A stretch of DNA of 64,000 bases from contig NZ_WJFD01000001.1 in the NCBI RefSeq assembly GCF_009647655.1, forward strand, positions 930,001 through 994,000, read 5' to 3'. Position 1 is the first letter of the stretch. Every line of letters starts with the position of its first letter. A program made the translations under genes and the position numbers. The notes under the pieces were generated by a model, which saw nothing but the letters and a program-made list of their open reading frames with translations, made no database searches and was not told the origin of the DNA. Below, in pieces: positions 42,741 to 51,033 of this stretch. This stretch comes from Chitinophaga sp. SYP-B3965. Its GTDB lineage: Bacteria > Bacteroidota > Bacteroidia > Chitinophagales > Chitinophagaceae.

Positions 42741-43991
42741 ATGCTTTCGACCCTCAAGATTTTATGGAGTAGCCTTGGAATGGCCCTGTCTGAGTTACGG
42801 GTGAACAAACTGCGCACCTTTCTCTCGCTGCTGGGTATCACCATTGGTATCTTCTGTATCATTGCCGTACTCACTGTAACAGACAGTATGGAATCCAGTA
42901 TCAGGAAAGACCTGAAGTCTATGGGTACCAATGTGATCTATCTGCAAAAGTGGCCTTGGGATGGAGATGGTGACTGGTGGAAGTATATGGGGCGCCCTGA
43001 ACCGGAGTATTCAGAGATGAAGCTCATCAAAGACAAAGTGGCTTCAGCAGATGCGGTTACCTACCTCTTTAGTTCCGGCGGCCGTAAGATAGAATACGGG
43101 ATCGATTATATGGAGAATGTGGAGCTGCTGGCCGTGACCATGGACCTGGAGAAGATGCAGTCCGTGGATATATTGATGGGCCGGTATTTCAGCCCTTCAG
43201 AACTGGTAACCGGTTCTAATGTGATCGTATTAGGCGCTAATATATGGGAAGGATTGTTCTTTACGCCGGAAGCCGCGCTGGGAAAGGTGGTGCGTTTTGC
43301 CGGAAGGAACTGTAAAGTGGTAGGTGCCTTGAAGAGGAAAGGGGAAAGCCTGATGGGCGGCGTGTTTGGCGATAATACCATCCTGATGCCTTACCTGTTT
43401 GCCCGAACTATTATAGACGAGCGCCGTTTTGCAGATCCTTTTTACATGATCCGCGCAAAAGACGGTATAGCCGTAGGGCAGCTGAAAGATGACCTCACCG
43501 GCGCCATGCGTGCCATTCACCGCCTGAAACCCGGGCAGGATAACGACTTTGCCCTGAATGAGATCACTACTGCACAGGATGAACTGAATAGTGTGTTTGG
43601 CATCATCAACCTGGGCGGCTGGATCATTGCCGGTTTTGCCCTGATAGTGGGTGGTTTCGGTATCGCGAACATTATGTTTGTAACGGTTAAAGAAAGAACG
43701 AATATCATAGGCCTGAAAAAGGCCATCGGCGCACGGCCGGGTATCATCCTGCTGGAATTCCTTTTTGAAGCCGTCATGCTTTGCATGATCGGCGGGGGAT
43801 TAGGGCTGCTGATGGTGTTCGGGGTGGCCAAGATAGCCCAGAATATGTTCTCCAGCTTTGAGATTGCTTTGTCTACCGGCAATATCATCCTGGGGATGTC
43901 CATTTCCGCTATTGTGGGCGTACTGGCCGGATTTATCCCAGCCTTTTCTGCCAGCAGATTGAACCCGGTAGTTGCTATCCGCAGCAATTAG
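42741..43991 (+). CDS. ABC transporter permease, MacB/FtsX type
   Basis: 416 residues. An N-terminal helix (LRTFLSLLGITIGIFCIIAV, residues about 24-44) is followed by a large extracytoplasmic MacB-type domain (residues about 45-285) and three C-terminal helices of the FtsX domain: INLGGWIIAGFALIVGGFGI, LLEFLFEAVMLCMIGGGLGL and ILGMSISAIVGVLAGFIPAF, ending ASRLNPVVAIRSN, the typical FtsX/LolC tail. The conserved VTVKERTNIIGLKKAIGA coupling segment contacts the ATPase. No ATPase or membrane-fusion gene is adjacent, so its partner must be encoded elsewhere. Role: probably export or lipoprotein/peptide handling. Confidence 0.92.
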   Translation: MLSTLKILWSSLGMALSELRVNKLRTFLSLLGITIGIFCIIAVLTVTDSMESSIRKDLKSMGTNVIYLQKWPWDGDGDWWKYMGRPEPEYSEMKLIKDKVASADAVTYLFSSGGRKIEYGIDYMENVELLAVTMDLEKMQSVDILMGRYFSPSELVTGSNVIVLGANIWEGLFFTPEAALGKVVRFAGRNCKVVGALKRKGESLMGGVFGDNTILMPYLFARTIIDERRFADPFYMIRAKDGIAVGQLKDDLTGAMRAIHRLKPGQDNDFALNEITTAQDELNSVFGIINLGGWIIAGFALIVGGFGIANIMFVTVKERTNIIGLKKAIGARPGIILLEFLFEAVMLCMIGGGLGLLMVFGVAKIAQNMFSSFEIALSTGNIILGMSISAIVGVLAGFIPAFSASRLNPVVAIRSN

Positions 43992-44001
43992 CGTATTTTT
44001 G
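43972..44001 (+). promoter_or_regulatory. Promoter of tsaD inside the end of the ABC permease gene
   Basis: TTG at 43972-43974 and TATTTTTG at 43994-44001, separated by 19 bp, match the Bacteroidota -33/-7 consensus (TTG, about 19-21 bp, TAnnTTTG). The predicted start is only about 6 nt before the tsaD ATG at 44011. Confidence 0.65.
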
Positions 44002-44010
44002 CGCCCAATT

Positions 44011-45018
44011 ATGCCGGTTAATATTTTAGCAATAGAGTCTTCATGCGATGAAACAAGCGCCGCTGTGATAGCGGACGGAAAGGTATTGTCCAATATCATC
44101 GCCAATCAAACTGTACATGAACAATATGGTGGGGTAGTGCCTGAACTGGCGTCCCGTGCGCACCAGGAGAATATCGTGCCTGTGGTGGATGCCGCTTTGA
44201 AAAAAGCAGGTATGACGCCGGCAGATCTGAGCGCCGTTGCTTTCACGCAATCTCCCGGATTAATAGGTTCTTTACTGGTGGGCAGTTGCTTCGCCAAATC
44301 CATGGCCCTGGCGCTGGATGTACCACTGATCGGTGTACATCATATGCAGGCGCATGTGCTCGCTAATTTCATTGAAGATCCCAAACCCGCTTTCCCTTTC
44401 CTTTGCTTAACCGTATCCGGTGGCCATACGCAGATCGTATTGTGCGAAAGCCCTTTGCAGATGCGCGTGATAGGAGAAACAACGGATGATGCTGCAGGTG
44501 AGGCCTTTGATAAAAGTGCCAAGCTGTTAGGGCTACCTTATCCCGGCGGGCCTTTGATAGATAAATATGCACAGGAAGGTGATCCATTTAAATTCAAATT
44601 TCCCGAACCACAGATAGCAGGGCTCAACTTCAGTTTTAGCGGATTGAAAACCGCTATTTTGTATTTCCTGCAGGACAATCGTGCAAAACAGCCGGACTTC
44701 GTGGAAGAGAACCTGCGTGATATCTGTGCTTCCATTCAACACCGCATTGTAACCATCCTGCTGAATAAACTGGTGAAGGCATCCGCGGAAACAGGTGTGC
44801 GGGAGATCAGCATAGCCGGTGGCGTGAGTGCCAATTCCGGGCTGCGTAAAGCATTGAAGGAATATGGAGAGAAACATCAGTGGAATGTGTATATCCCTAA
44901 ATTTGAATACTGCACAGATAATGCCGCGATGATAGCCATGACGGCGCATTATAAATACCTGGCCGGCATTTTCAGCCCATTAGACACTATACCCAGCGCC
45001 CGCGCTGCTTTTGAATAA
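44011..45018 (+). CDS. tsaD: tRNA N6-adenosine threonylcarbamoyltransferase
   Basis: 335 residues from ATG 44011 (MPVNILAIESSCDETSAAVI), the conserved family start; an upstream ATG at 43972 lies within the promoter. Metal-binding and nucleotide motifs of the Kae1/TsaD family are present: SSCDET (8-13), GVHHMQAHVLANF (His pair), TVSGGHTQIV, FSFSGLKTAI, SIAGGVSANSGLR and CTDNAAMIAM. TsaD transfers the threonylcarbamoyl group to A37 of ANN-reading tRNAs, working with TsaB, TsaC/YrdC and TsaE, none of which is in the window. It starts a plus-strand group with the fucosidase (11-bp gap) and trmN6-like gene. Confidence 0.98.
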   Translation: MPVNILAIESSCDETSAAVIADGKVLSNIIANQTVHEQYGGVVPELASRAHQENIVPVVDAALKKAGMTPADLSAVAFTQSPGLIGSLLVGSCFAKSMALALDVPLIGVHHMQAHVLANFIEDPKPAFPFLCLTVSGGHTQIVLCESPLQMRVIGETTDDAAGEAFDKSAKLLGLPYPGGPLIDKYAQEGDPFKFKFPEPQIAGLNFSFSGLKTAILYFLQDNRAKQPDFVEENLRDICASIQHRIVTILLNKLVKASAETGVREISIAGGVSANSGLRKALKEYGEKHQWNVYIPKFEYCTDNAAMIAMTAHYKYLAGIFSPLDTIPSARAAFE

Positions 45019-45029
45019 ATCTAACTTAT

Positions 45030-47114
45030 ATGAAAAGAATTGTTCTTGCAATTGTAATGCTCTGTTATAGTGTTACGGCGCAATCTCAGGCTTTAAAAGA
45101 ATGGAAGGACCAGAAGTATTCCATGTTCATTCACTGGGGCGCTATCTATTCAACATTGGGTGGTGTATGGGAAGGAGAGAAGGTGACGAGGGGATTAAGT
45201 GAACAGATCCGTGCGCATCATGGAGGTATCTACAGTGATAACTATGCCGCTGTAGCCAAACGTTTTAATCCTTCTGCCTGGAACCCGGATTCTATCGTAC
45301 TACTTGCTAAAGCTGCAGGTATGAAAAGTGTGGTGATCACTTCCAAACACCACGATGGTTTTTGCATGTTCAAATCAGCGTACACCAAATTCAATGTGGT
45401 AGATGCCACACCTTATAAAAAAGATGTGATCAAAGAACTGTCTGAAGCCTGCAAGCGGAATGGCCTGAAGATGGGGCTTTACTTCTCCCTGATCGACTGG
45501 AATTATCCGCAGGCTTCTCCTATTTCTGAAAGCAACAGTGATCCCATTACACCGGAACATCATCAGTATAACCTCAAACAGGTAACCGAACTGCTGAGCA
45601 ATTACGGACCTATTTCAGAGCTCTGGTTTGATATGGGCTCCTTAACACCTGCGCAAAGTTTTGAGATGGCTAACCTGGTGCATAAGCTGCAACCGGATTG
45701 TATGGTCAGCGGCCGCCTGGGCAATGATGCCGGGGATTTTTGTGTGATGGGCGATAATGCTTATCCTGATTATAAAATAGCAACACCCTGGCAAACACCT
45801 GCTTCTGTATATGATGAAACATGGGGATACCGTTCCTGGCAGGAGCATGGTAAAGTGGAAGATAAAGCACATGAAAAACTGCTGGGCCTTATTAAGGTAG
45901 TGAGCCGCGGTGGTAATTACCTGCTGAACATCGGGCCTCGCGGAGATGGATCTGTAGTGGAGTTTGAAAGAGATGTGCTACTGCGTAACGGTGAATGGCT
46001 GAAAGTGAATGGGGAAGGAATATACGGCGCGTCCGCCAATCCTTTCGATCATACTTTTGATTGGGGAGAAGTGACGACTAAGGATGATGTGGTGTATTTG
46101 TTTGTTTTAAAAATACCTTCAGGCAGGGTGCTTGATCTGAAAGGTGTGTTCGGGCCTATCAAGGTGATGGATAACAGTGGTAAACGTTTTGCCACAAAGG
46201 ATACGAAAGAAGGTAAACAGATCATTCTGCCTGCGGACTTTGAGCTGAATGATGATGTGAAGGTCCTGCATTTTGCACATTCGAAATCAGTGTATATAGA
46301 GACTCAGAAAGGAATAGATTCGCCGGTGCTTAACAGAGATAATGCTGTAAAACATTACAGCATATCAGGTGCAGATTACAACAGTTATTACCGCAGTACG
46401 GTAGCCTACTCCTGGAAGTTCAAAGGCAGATCGCCGATGCTGTTATATACAGAGCAGGAGAAAGGTAAAACTATTACAGCCACACTGAACGGCACTTCAA
46501 AACAAATATCATTAAATGGTGCTTCAAAAGTGGCAATAGACCCGGTAACCGTAAGCTTTGGGCAACTCTATCTGAACGGGCCTCATTGGTCTGGCCTGGG
46601 TTGGAGCAATGGTGATCTGCATAATGTAGATCCTTCTCAATCCTGGCCTGCTAAAAATGGCCAGGCATGGGTGGCTAAGCCGTCCTGGAAAAATGGAGAA
46701 CGTTATGAACTGGAAGCAGCGCCTAATGAATCTTACTATGTGCTGCAGGAAATAAATGCGGCAAAGGCAACACCATATGTGCTGCGTTTCACCAGCGGTG
46801 ATGGTATACAGGTGTTCTTAAACGGAGAAGAGCAAACCGTGCATAATAATCCCGTTCGGGATTCCTTACAGCAGGAATACCTGTTGCTGAATTTGAAGGA
46901 AGGGAAAAATCAGCTGGTGGTGAAATTCTTCAACCGCTTTGCAGAGAAAACAGTTTTCTCTATAGATAAAGATGTTCCGCAGGAATTATATCAGCAACCT
47001 CTGGATATAAGTTTTGGGCCGAAGAGTGTTTACAGTACACTGGAGGTGAAATTATTTCAACCGGTATCTCCGCACAGGGATATGCGTTTGCCCGGTTTGA
47101 TGATCAAATTATAA
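45030..47114 (+). CDS. Alpha-L-fucosidase, GH29
   Basis: 694 residues with signal peptide (MKRIVLAIVMLCYSVTAQSQ). GH29 features are clear: KYSMFIHWGAIYSTLGGVWE (residues about 30-49), ITSKHHDGFCMFKSAYTKFN, GLYFSLIDWNYP, and ISELWFDMGS, whose Asp is the catalytic nucleophile; GNYLLNIGPRGDGSV closes the barrel. The C-terminal 300 residues are beta-sandwich modules (about 330-694) that may bind carbohydrate. It releases alpha-L-fucose outside the cytoplasm. It lies between two tRNA-modification genes, 11 bp after tsaD, and its stop codon overlaps the start of the next gene, so it is probably co-transcribed with them despite unrelated function. Confidence 0.95.
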   Translation: MKRIVLAIVMLCYSVTAQSQALKEWKDQKYSMFIHWGAIYSTLGGVWEGEKVTRGLSEQIRAHHGGIYSDNYAAVAKRFNPSAWNPDSIVLLAKAAGMKSVVITSKHHDGFCMFKSAYTKFNVVDATPYKKDVIKELSEACKRNGLKMGLYFSLIDWNYPQASPISESNSDPITPEHHQYNLKQVTELLSNYGPISELWFDMGSLTPAQSFEMANLVHKLQPDCMVSGRLGNDAGDFCVMGDNAYPDYKIATPWQTPASVYDETWGYRSWQEHGKVEDKAHEKLLGLIKVVSRGGNYLLNIGPRGDGSVVEFERDVLLRNGEWLKVNGEGIYGASANPFDHTFDWGEVTTKDDVVYLFVLKIPSGRVLDLKGVFGPIKVMDNSGKRFATKDTKEGKQIILPADFELNDDVKVLHFAHSKSVYIETQKGIDSPVLNRDNAVKHYSISGADYNSYYRSTVAYSWKFKGRSPMLLYTEQEKGKTITATLNGTSKQISLNGASKVAIDPVTVSFGQLYLNGPHWSGLGWSNGDLHNVDPSQSWPAKNGQAWVAKPSWKNGERYELEAAPNESYYVLQEINAAKATPYVLRFTSGDGIQVFLNGEEQTVHNNPVRDSLQQEYLLLNLKEGKNQLVVKFFNRFAEKTVFSIDKDVPQELYQQPLDISFGPKSVYSTLEVKLFQPVSPHRDMRLPGLMIKL

Positions 47115-47815
47115 TGGCGAATACGTTTTTTAAATTTAAGCAGTTCACGGTACACCAGGAGGGGAGTGCTATGAAAGTTTGCACGGATGCATGCATCCAG
47201 GGGGCTTTCACGGCTACGCATCTTCCTGCTGTAGCCCGGCTGCTGGATATAGGCACCGGTACCGGGCTTTTAAGCCTGATGCTGGCGCAGCAGTCTTCCG
47301 CTTTCATAGATGCAATTGAGTTGGACGAAGAGGCTGCTTTGCAGGCTGCTGCTAATTTTAATGCCTCTCCCTGGGGAGATCGTTTAAAAGTTCTTAAAGA
47401 GGATGTGCGTTCTTTTTCTGGTGGCCCTTACCCCTTCATCATTACGAATCCTCCATTTTACGAGAATGATCTGAAAGGTCCTTCTTTGAAACGTAATGCT
47501 GCTATGCATGCCACTTCTCTGGGGTATGAAGAGCTGCTGGCCTCTATAAAACGATTATTGACACCAGACGGCGCCTTCTCCGTATTATTGCCCTATGCGG
47601 AGTTTCAGCGATTCAGTGTTTTGGCTTCAGGGGATTTTACACTGAGGGAATTGCTGTTGGTACGCCAAACACCTGCACATGACTATTTCCGCGCGGTGGG
47701 AATCTTTGGTGTTCCAGGAGTTTTGCATACTTCCGAAATGTCTGTTTATGATGAGCACCGGCAGTACACTCCTGAATTTAGTGCGTTGCTGAAGGCGTAC
47801 TACTTATACCTTTAG
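47114..47815 (+). CDS. trmN6: tRNA1(Val) (adenine(37)-N6)-methyltransferase
   Basis: 233 residues. The opening FFKFKQFTVHQEGSAMKVCT, then LLDIGTGTGLLSLMLAQQ (SAM-binding motif I) and the catalytic IITNPPFYENDLKG (NPPF/Y motif of N6-adenine methyltransferases) identify the YfiC/TrmN6 family. It methylates A37 of tRNA-Val. The ATG overlaps the stop codon of the fucosidase gene by one base (TAATG), so translation may be coupled. The last 38 bp overlap the end of the convergent saccharopine-dehydrogenase-like gene. Confidence 0.92.
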   Translation: MANTFFKFKQFTVHQEGSAMKVCTDACIQGAFTATHLPAVARLLDIGTGTGLLSLMLAQQSSAFIDAIELDEEAALQAAANFNASPWGDRLKVLKEDVRSFSGGPYPFIITNPPFYENDLKGPSLKRNAAMHATSLGYEELLASIKRLLTPDGAFSVLLPYAEFQRFSVLASGDFTLRELLLVRQTPAHDYFRAVGIFGVPGVLHTSEMSVYDEHRQYTPEFSALLKAYYLYL

Positions 47816-49013
47816 CATATTCTTCCAGGTAGGCATACCGTTTGGTCAGTTCACCATCGCGGGTGATAGTAGCCCTTTCGATCATATCCGTATCTCCTTT
47901 CATCAATTCATCAAACACATATTTCATCAGCTGATCGCCAAAGAACTGGGAGGCATCCCGGGGTAATTCATTGGGGAGGTTGCTTACGCACATCATGGTA
48001 ACGGCATCTTTATCATAAGGAGCCGTTTTCTGCCGGTTATAGCGGTTCACGCCATACACGGGCTGCTCAATGGTAGCGTCCTCTATATTGCAGGGAATGG
48101 AGCCGTTCTGGTCATCTGTAATATCCGCTATCACCTGGATGCGGAAATTATCCTTGGTAAGGTCGTCCCAGGAGAAGAGCGGTTCAATGGTCTTATCCCA
48201 ATAGATGCCGTTCATGAGCACGTCGCTGCAGGTAACGTAAGGGAGGAATTTGCAGTCGTATTTGCCGGGGTTTGCGTGGAAGTCTTCCCGGCTGTATGTT
48301 TTGTCTGTTTTCCTTAAATATAGCTCGCCTGCTTTTAGCTGTGTGTAAACGGGGTAGGCGTAGGAATTGATCATGAACTCTTCAGGTGGGATGTACTTGA
48401 TAGCCAGGAGGCCCATTACCTCCAGGATCCCTGCCGTCACGCGCCCTGAGCCGGTTGCGACGATCTTTACCGGCGGGAGTTTCACCCCGAAATAGTGGGT
48501 GATCAGTTCCTGGAAATCGTGGCATTCATGCACACGCTTGAAGTTAAACAAGCCCGTTCTGCGGCCGTATTCCAGCAGTCCGTTATGTGCGCCCACCACG
48601 CCCGCAAAGAACCCGAAGCCCAGGATGCGCTGGCCATCGTCGTGTACCAGGCATTCATAGTCTATGAGCGTGATGTTCCTTTCCAGGATGGTTTGCAGCA
48701 TGGCCTGGTTCTGTGGTTGTTTCTTTTTGGTATGGGAAAAGAACAGGTATGTTTTGCCCGGCAGCAGTTGGTTGACGGGTACTTCTTTGATGCCCAGGAG
48801 GATGCTGCAATGGGAGAGGTCTTCTGCCATATGGATGCCGGCCGCCAGGTATTCTTCGTCTTTATAACAGCGGTGCCGCGAGGGCTGTACCGTGATCTGA
48901 ACGTTGGGATAGTGGGAGCGTATCCACTGGCATTGCAAAGGCGTAAAGGCTACGCGGTTATCCAGCGGTATTTTGTCTTCCCTGATAAGGCCAATGTGTA
49001 TAGTGTTTGTCAT
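47778..49013 (-). CDS. Saccharopine dehydrogenase-like / alanine dehydrogenase N-terminal type oxidoreductase
   Basis: 411 residues from the Met at 49013 (MTNTIHIGLIREDKIPLDNR); a longer start at 49031 exists. This opening, VAFTPLQCQWIRSHYPNVQI, LLGIKEVPVNQLLPGKTYLF and FSHTKKKQPQN are the alanine-dehydrogenase/PNT N-terminal-like catalytic domain of lysine-forming saccharopine dehydrogenases; LGFGFFAGVVGAHNGLLEYG and VKIVATGSGRVTAGILEVMG (nucleotide-binding Gly pattern) follow. It is likely an NAD-dependent enzyme of lysine metabolism or a relative. It overlaps the convergent trmN6-like gene at its 3' end and is divergent from the small gene at 49068. Confidence 0.88.
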   Translation of the reverse strand: MTNTIHIGLIREDKIPLDNRVAFTPLQCQWIRSHYPNVQITVQPSRHRCYKDEEYLAAGIHMAEDLSHCSILLGIKEVPVNQLLPGKTYLFFSHTKKKQPQNQAMLQTILERNITLIDYECLVHDDGQRILGFGFFAGVVGAHNGLLEYGRRTGLFNFKRVHECHDFQELITHYFGVKLPPVKIVATGSGRVTAGILEVMGLLAIKYIPPEEFMINSYAYPVYTQLKAGELYLRKTDKTYSREDFHANPGKYDCKFLPYVTCSDVLMNGIYWDKTIEPLFSWDDLTKDNFRIQVIADITDDQNGSIPCNIEDATIEQPVYGVNRYNRQKTAPYDKDAVTMMCVSNLPNELPRDASQFFGDQLMKYVFDELMKGDTDMIERATITRDGELTKRYAYLEEYAKGISSTPSATH

Positions 49014-49021
49014 GATTGTTT

Positions 49022-49049
49022 TTGGGTACACAACATTACTGTAAATTTG
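49022..49049 (+). promoter_or_regulatory. Candidate promoter of the small gene at 49068
   Basis: TAAATTTG (49042-49049) is an exact TAnnTTTG -7 element; TTG at 49022-49024 lies 17 bp upstream, slightly closer than ideal. The gene starts 18 bp downstream. Confidence 0.5.
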
Positions 49050-49067
49050 CTTTTTAGCAAAATAAGG

Positions 49068-49403
49068 ATGGACTACGAATTAATACTGAAAGAGATCCTG
49101 GGGCAGGGAGAGCGGCAGCCTTTACCCCAGCTTTTTTTGATGGAAATGCTGGTGGTGAATGAGCGTTTGATACAGCTGGAACTGGCGCCGGAAGCGAAGG
49201 CTATTGCTAAGCTGCGGGAGCAGCTGGATGGGCTGGAGCTGCAGTTGTGCAGCAGGATACAGCCGGTGCTGGACATGTACCTTTCTGGTAATGCTACAGT
49301 AGGGGATGTAGTGCAGTTAAAAGAGTTTTATGTATCACGGAAATATCTTTTGCGAATTATTGATAGATTATCTACATTTGCATCCCGCGATCAGGTAGTT
49401 TAG
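49068..49403 (+). CDS. Hypothetical small protein
   Basis: 111 residues from the ATG at 49068, 18 bp after an exact -7 box. The upstream part of the longer open frame overlaps the opposite-strand dehydrogenase gene and is not coding. The product is helical and charged, with Leu-rich heptad-like stretches (LFLMEMLVVNERLIQLELAP and AKLREQLDGLELQLCSRIQP), then a Tyr/Arg end. No signal peptide and no recognised family. Its stop lies 12 bp before tRNA-Leu. Coding status is supported by promoter position and length only. Confidence 0.6.
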   Translation: MDYELILKEILGQGERQPLPQLFLMEMLVVNERLIQLELAPEAKAIAKLREQLDGLELQLCSRIQPVLDMYLSGNATVGDVVQLKEFYVSRKYLLRIIDRLSTFASRDQVV

Positions 49404-49415
49404 TCCTGAATCGTT

Positions 49416-49499
49416 GCCCAGATGGCGGAATTGGTAGACGCGCTAGACTCAAAATCTTGTATTCGAAAGGGTGTGCAGGTTCGATTCCTGTTCTGGGCA
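49416..49499 (+). tRNA. tRNA-Leu (anticodon CAA)
   Basis: The 84-nt class II tRNA has a 7-bp acceptor stem (GCCCAGA 49416-49422 with TCTGGGC 49492-49498), D-loop GGTAGACGCG, anticodon loop CTCAAAA giving CAA (decodes UUG), a long variable arm and the T-arm GGTTCGATTCC. The 3' CCA is not encoded (discriminator A is followed by CAA). Confidence 0.97.
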
Positions 49500-49507
49500 C
49501 AAGATTA

Positions 49508-49540
49508 AAAGGCCGGAGATTATCTCCGGCCTTTCCTTTT
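49508..49540 (+). terminator. Terminator after tRNA-Leu
   Basis: AAAGGCCGGAGA (49508-49519) pairs with TCTCCGGCCTTT (49523-49534), followed by CCTTTTTT. Confidence 0.9.
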
Positions 49541-49671
49541 TTAGTCCTTTCCCAGGTATGCTATCGTTCATGGCTATACGTTACTACAACTCAAAGAAAA
49601 AAAATGTATTTTGGCCCGCTAAACCCGGTGTGAAAGCTCTCACTCTTCATGCCATTAACACAAGCACAGAT

Positions 49672-50226
49672 ATGAAAAGACGAAATTTTATTTCCCCATT
49701 AGTTCTGCTTTCAGGGCTGTTTTTTATTATGTTCATGGCATCCTGCGGCAAAGAAGGCGGCGTTGGACCACAAGGCCCGGCTGGCCCCAAAGGTGATAGT
49801 GCTTCCGGCACTGTGATCTATTCCGCGTGGCTGGATGTGTTGTTTAAGCCAGATACTATTCATCAGGCAAACGGAAAGATTGATACGGTGGGCTTCTATG
49901 CTGTGATTGACGCGCCCAAACTTACCCTGGCGCTGTTGAGTACCGCAGATGTAAAAGTATACATAAACACTAACGATGCAACTGATCCTGTCATTTATTC
50001 GTTGCCTTACAATGGCAGTTCAGGACTTTACATCCAGCTCACGGCTTACTTGCAGAAGCTTGAGTTGTACTCCAATGCAGACGTAGGTACCAACCTTGCC
50101 AGTGGTAAGAAATATCAGCAATACCGGTACATGATCGTGCCCGGCAATGTCTTGGGAAGGTCGGCTGCTCCGGTAAACTGGTCTGATTATGCCGCGGTAA
50201 AAGTGTATCTCGGGTTAAAAGACTAA
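49672..50226 (+). CDS. Lipoprotein with short collagen-like segment
   Basis: 184 residues from the ATG at 49672, giving a signal (ISPLVLLSGLFFIMFMASCG) with lipobox ASC, Cys about 24; the longer upstream frame runs through the tRNA and is not coding. Directly after the lipid anchor comes a collagen-like Gly-X-Y stretch, GGVGPQGPAGPKGDSASG, then a beta-rich domain of about 140 residues with no recognised family. The collagen-like stretch is common in Bacteroidota lipoproteins as a flexible spacer. A TATTTTGG string about 60 bp upstream resembles a -7 box. A terminator follows the stop. Confidence 0.8.
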   Translation: MKRRNFISPLVLLSGLFFIMFMASCGKEGGVGPQGPAGPKGDSASGTVIYSAWLDVLFKPDTIHQANGKIDTVGFYAVIDAPKLTLALLSTADVKVYINTNDATDPVIYSLPYNGSSGLYIQLTAYLQKLELYSNADVGTNLASGKKYQQYRYMIVPGNVLGRSAAPVNWSDYAAVKVYLGLKD

Positions 50227-50234
50227 AATGAAAT

Positions 50235-50270
50235 AAAGCCTCGTAAGTCGAAAGATCTGCGAGGCTTTTT
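50235..50270. terminator. Terminator between convergent genes
   Basis: AAAGCCTCG (50235-50243) pairs with CGAGGCTTT (50260-50268) followed by TT on the plus strand. It separates the collagen-like lipoprotein from the convergent minus-strand gene. Confidence 0.85.
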
Positions 50271-50275
50271 CAGTA

Positions 50276-50818
50276 TCAGTAATTATTCTTTGTGTTCTTT
50301 AATGCAGGGGATTTAACCGGCGTATAAAAGGGTGAATAACCATTGTAGCTGCTTCTGCTTACACCAATGCTGCCGGAAATGGAAAATGTCCTGTTGTTGT
50401 TGATATACATCAACCCCATCTGGGCCATCTGATAAGTGCCAAAGTTGTTGACGTTCATTAAACTATTGTTCTTGTTACTCCCTGGTTGATAAAATCCACT
50501 GTTATATTGGAAAAAAGAGGGCGCCACTGAAACGCCCGCGAAGGCGTATATATTATTGGTTAATTGCCGGTTAAGCTGTAAGCCCAACGGTACCGATAAA
50601 AAAGTCCCACTTCCTCCATTAAAACCAACAAAACCGGAGGAAATACCAGCATGCTGAGTAACAAACCATTTGTTTTGAAGATGATTGGTATCGGCCATCT
50701 GGTTAAAGTGTCCGAAGGCAGGTTGCATGCCATTCATCGGTCCAAAAGATAAAGGCGACTGTGCTTTTACAGTCACAGTGGATATTAAAATCGCGGCAAA
50801 AAGGATTGTCCGTATCAT
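50276..50818 (-). CDS. Hypothetical outer membrane beta-barrel-like protein
   Basis: 180 residues with a signal peptide (MIRTILFAAILISTVTVKAQ). The body has Gly/Asn/Phe-rich alternating strands: GISSGFVGFNGGSGTFLSVP, LNRQLTNNIYAFAGVSVAPS and RTFSISGSIGVSRSSYNGYS, suggesting a small beta-barrel or a porin-like secreted protein, but the last residues (SPALKNTKNNY) are not the usual terminal aromatic strand. No family recognised. It ends 6 bp from the shared terminator. The AraC-type remnant lies just upstream. Confidence 0.65.
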   Translation of the reverse strand: MIRTILFAAILISTVTVKAQSPLSFGPMNGMQPAFGHFNQMADTNHLQNKWFVTQHAGISSGFVGFNGGSGTFLSVPLGLQLNRQLTNNIYAFAGVSVAPSFFQYNSGFYQPGSNKNNSLMNVNNFGTYQMAQMGLMYINNNRTFSISGSIGVSRSSYNGYSPFYTPVKSPALKNTKNNY

Positions 50819-50847
50819 CTCCCTAAAGATAAGCTTCCTTTTTTACT

Positions 50848-51000
50848 TTAAGCATGATGATGCACACTAAAATCCGAAGGCCTGAATTTAGTTAAATGGT
50901 AAAACGTATTGCTAAAAGAAGAAAGGCTCTGATATCCCGTCAGGAATGCTATATCAGTCAGCGTGTGCTCATTCTTTCTCCCATTCCGGGTACTAAAACA
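50848..51000 (-). pseudogene. AraC-family helix-turn-helix remnant
   Basis: The minus strand from about 50970 to the TAA at 50848-50850 reads NEHTLTDIAFLTGYQSLSSF then SNTFYHLTKFRPSDF, the second helix-turn-helix of an AraC/XylS regulator with its GY-S-SSFS and P-DF landmarks. No start codon, first helix-turn-helix or ligand domain is present: a TAG stop and the terminator hairpin lie immediately upstream. It is the 3' stub of a lost transcription regulator between the phospholipase operon and the next gene. Confidence 0.6.
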
Positions 51001-51029
51001 ATAAGACCCGCTCTATGAGCGGGTCTTAT
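51001..51029 (-). terminator. Terminator of the phospholipase C operon
   Basis: ATAAGACCCGCTC (51001-51013) and GAGCGGGTCTTAT (51017-51029) form a perfect 13-bp stem with a 3-nt loop, five bases past the phospholipase stop; on the minus strand it is followed by TGTTTTAG. Confidence 0.9.
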
Positions 51030-51033
51030 TGTT

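Noticed and set aside
48495..49067. Upstream half of the long plus-strand frame ending at 49403
   Set aside because: This part runs opposite the saccharopine-dehydrogenase-like gene; an exact -7 box and a good ATG at 49068 show where the real gene starts.
49471..49671. Upstream extension of the collagen-like lipoprotein frame
   Set aside because: It begins inside tRNA-Leu and crosses a terminator; the signal peptide starts at 49672.
50896..51021. Plus-strand 41-codon frame MVKRIAKRRKALISRQ
   Set aside because: It is the opposite strand of the AraC-type remnant, which explains the sequence better.
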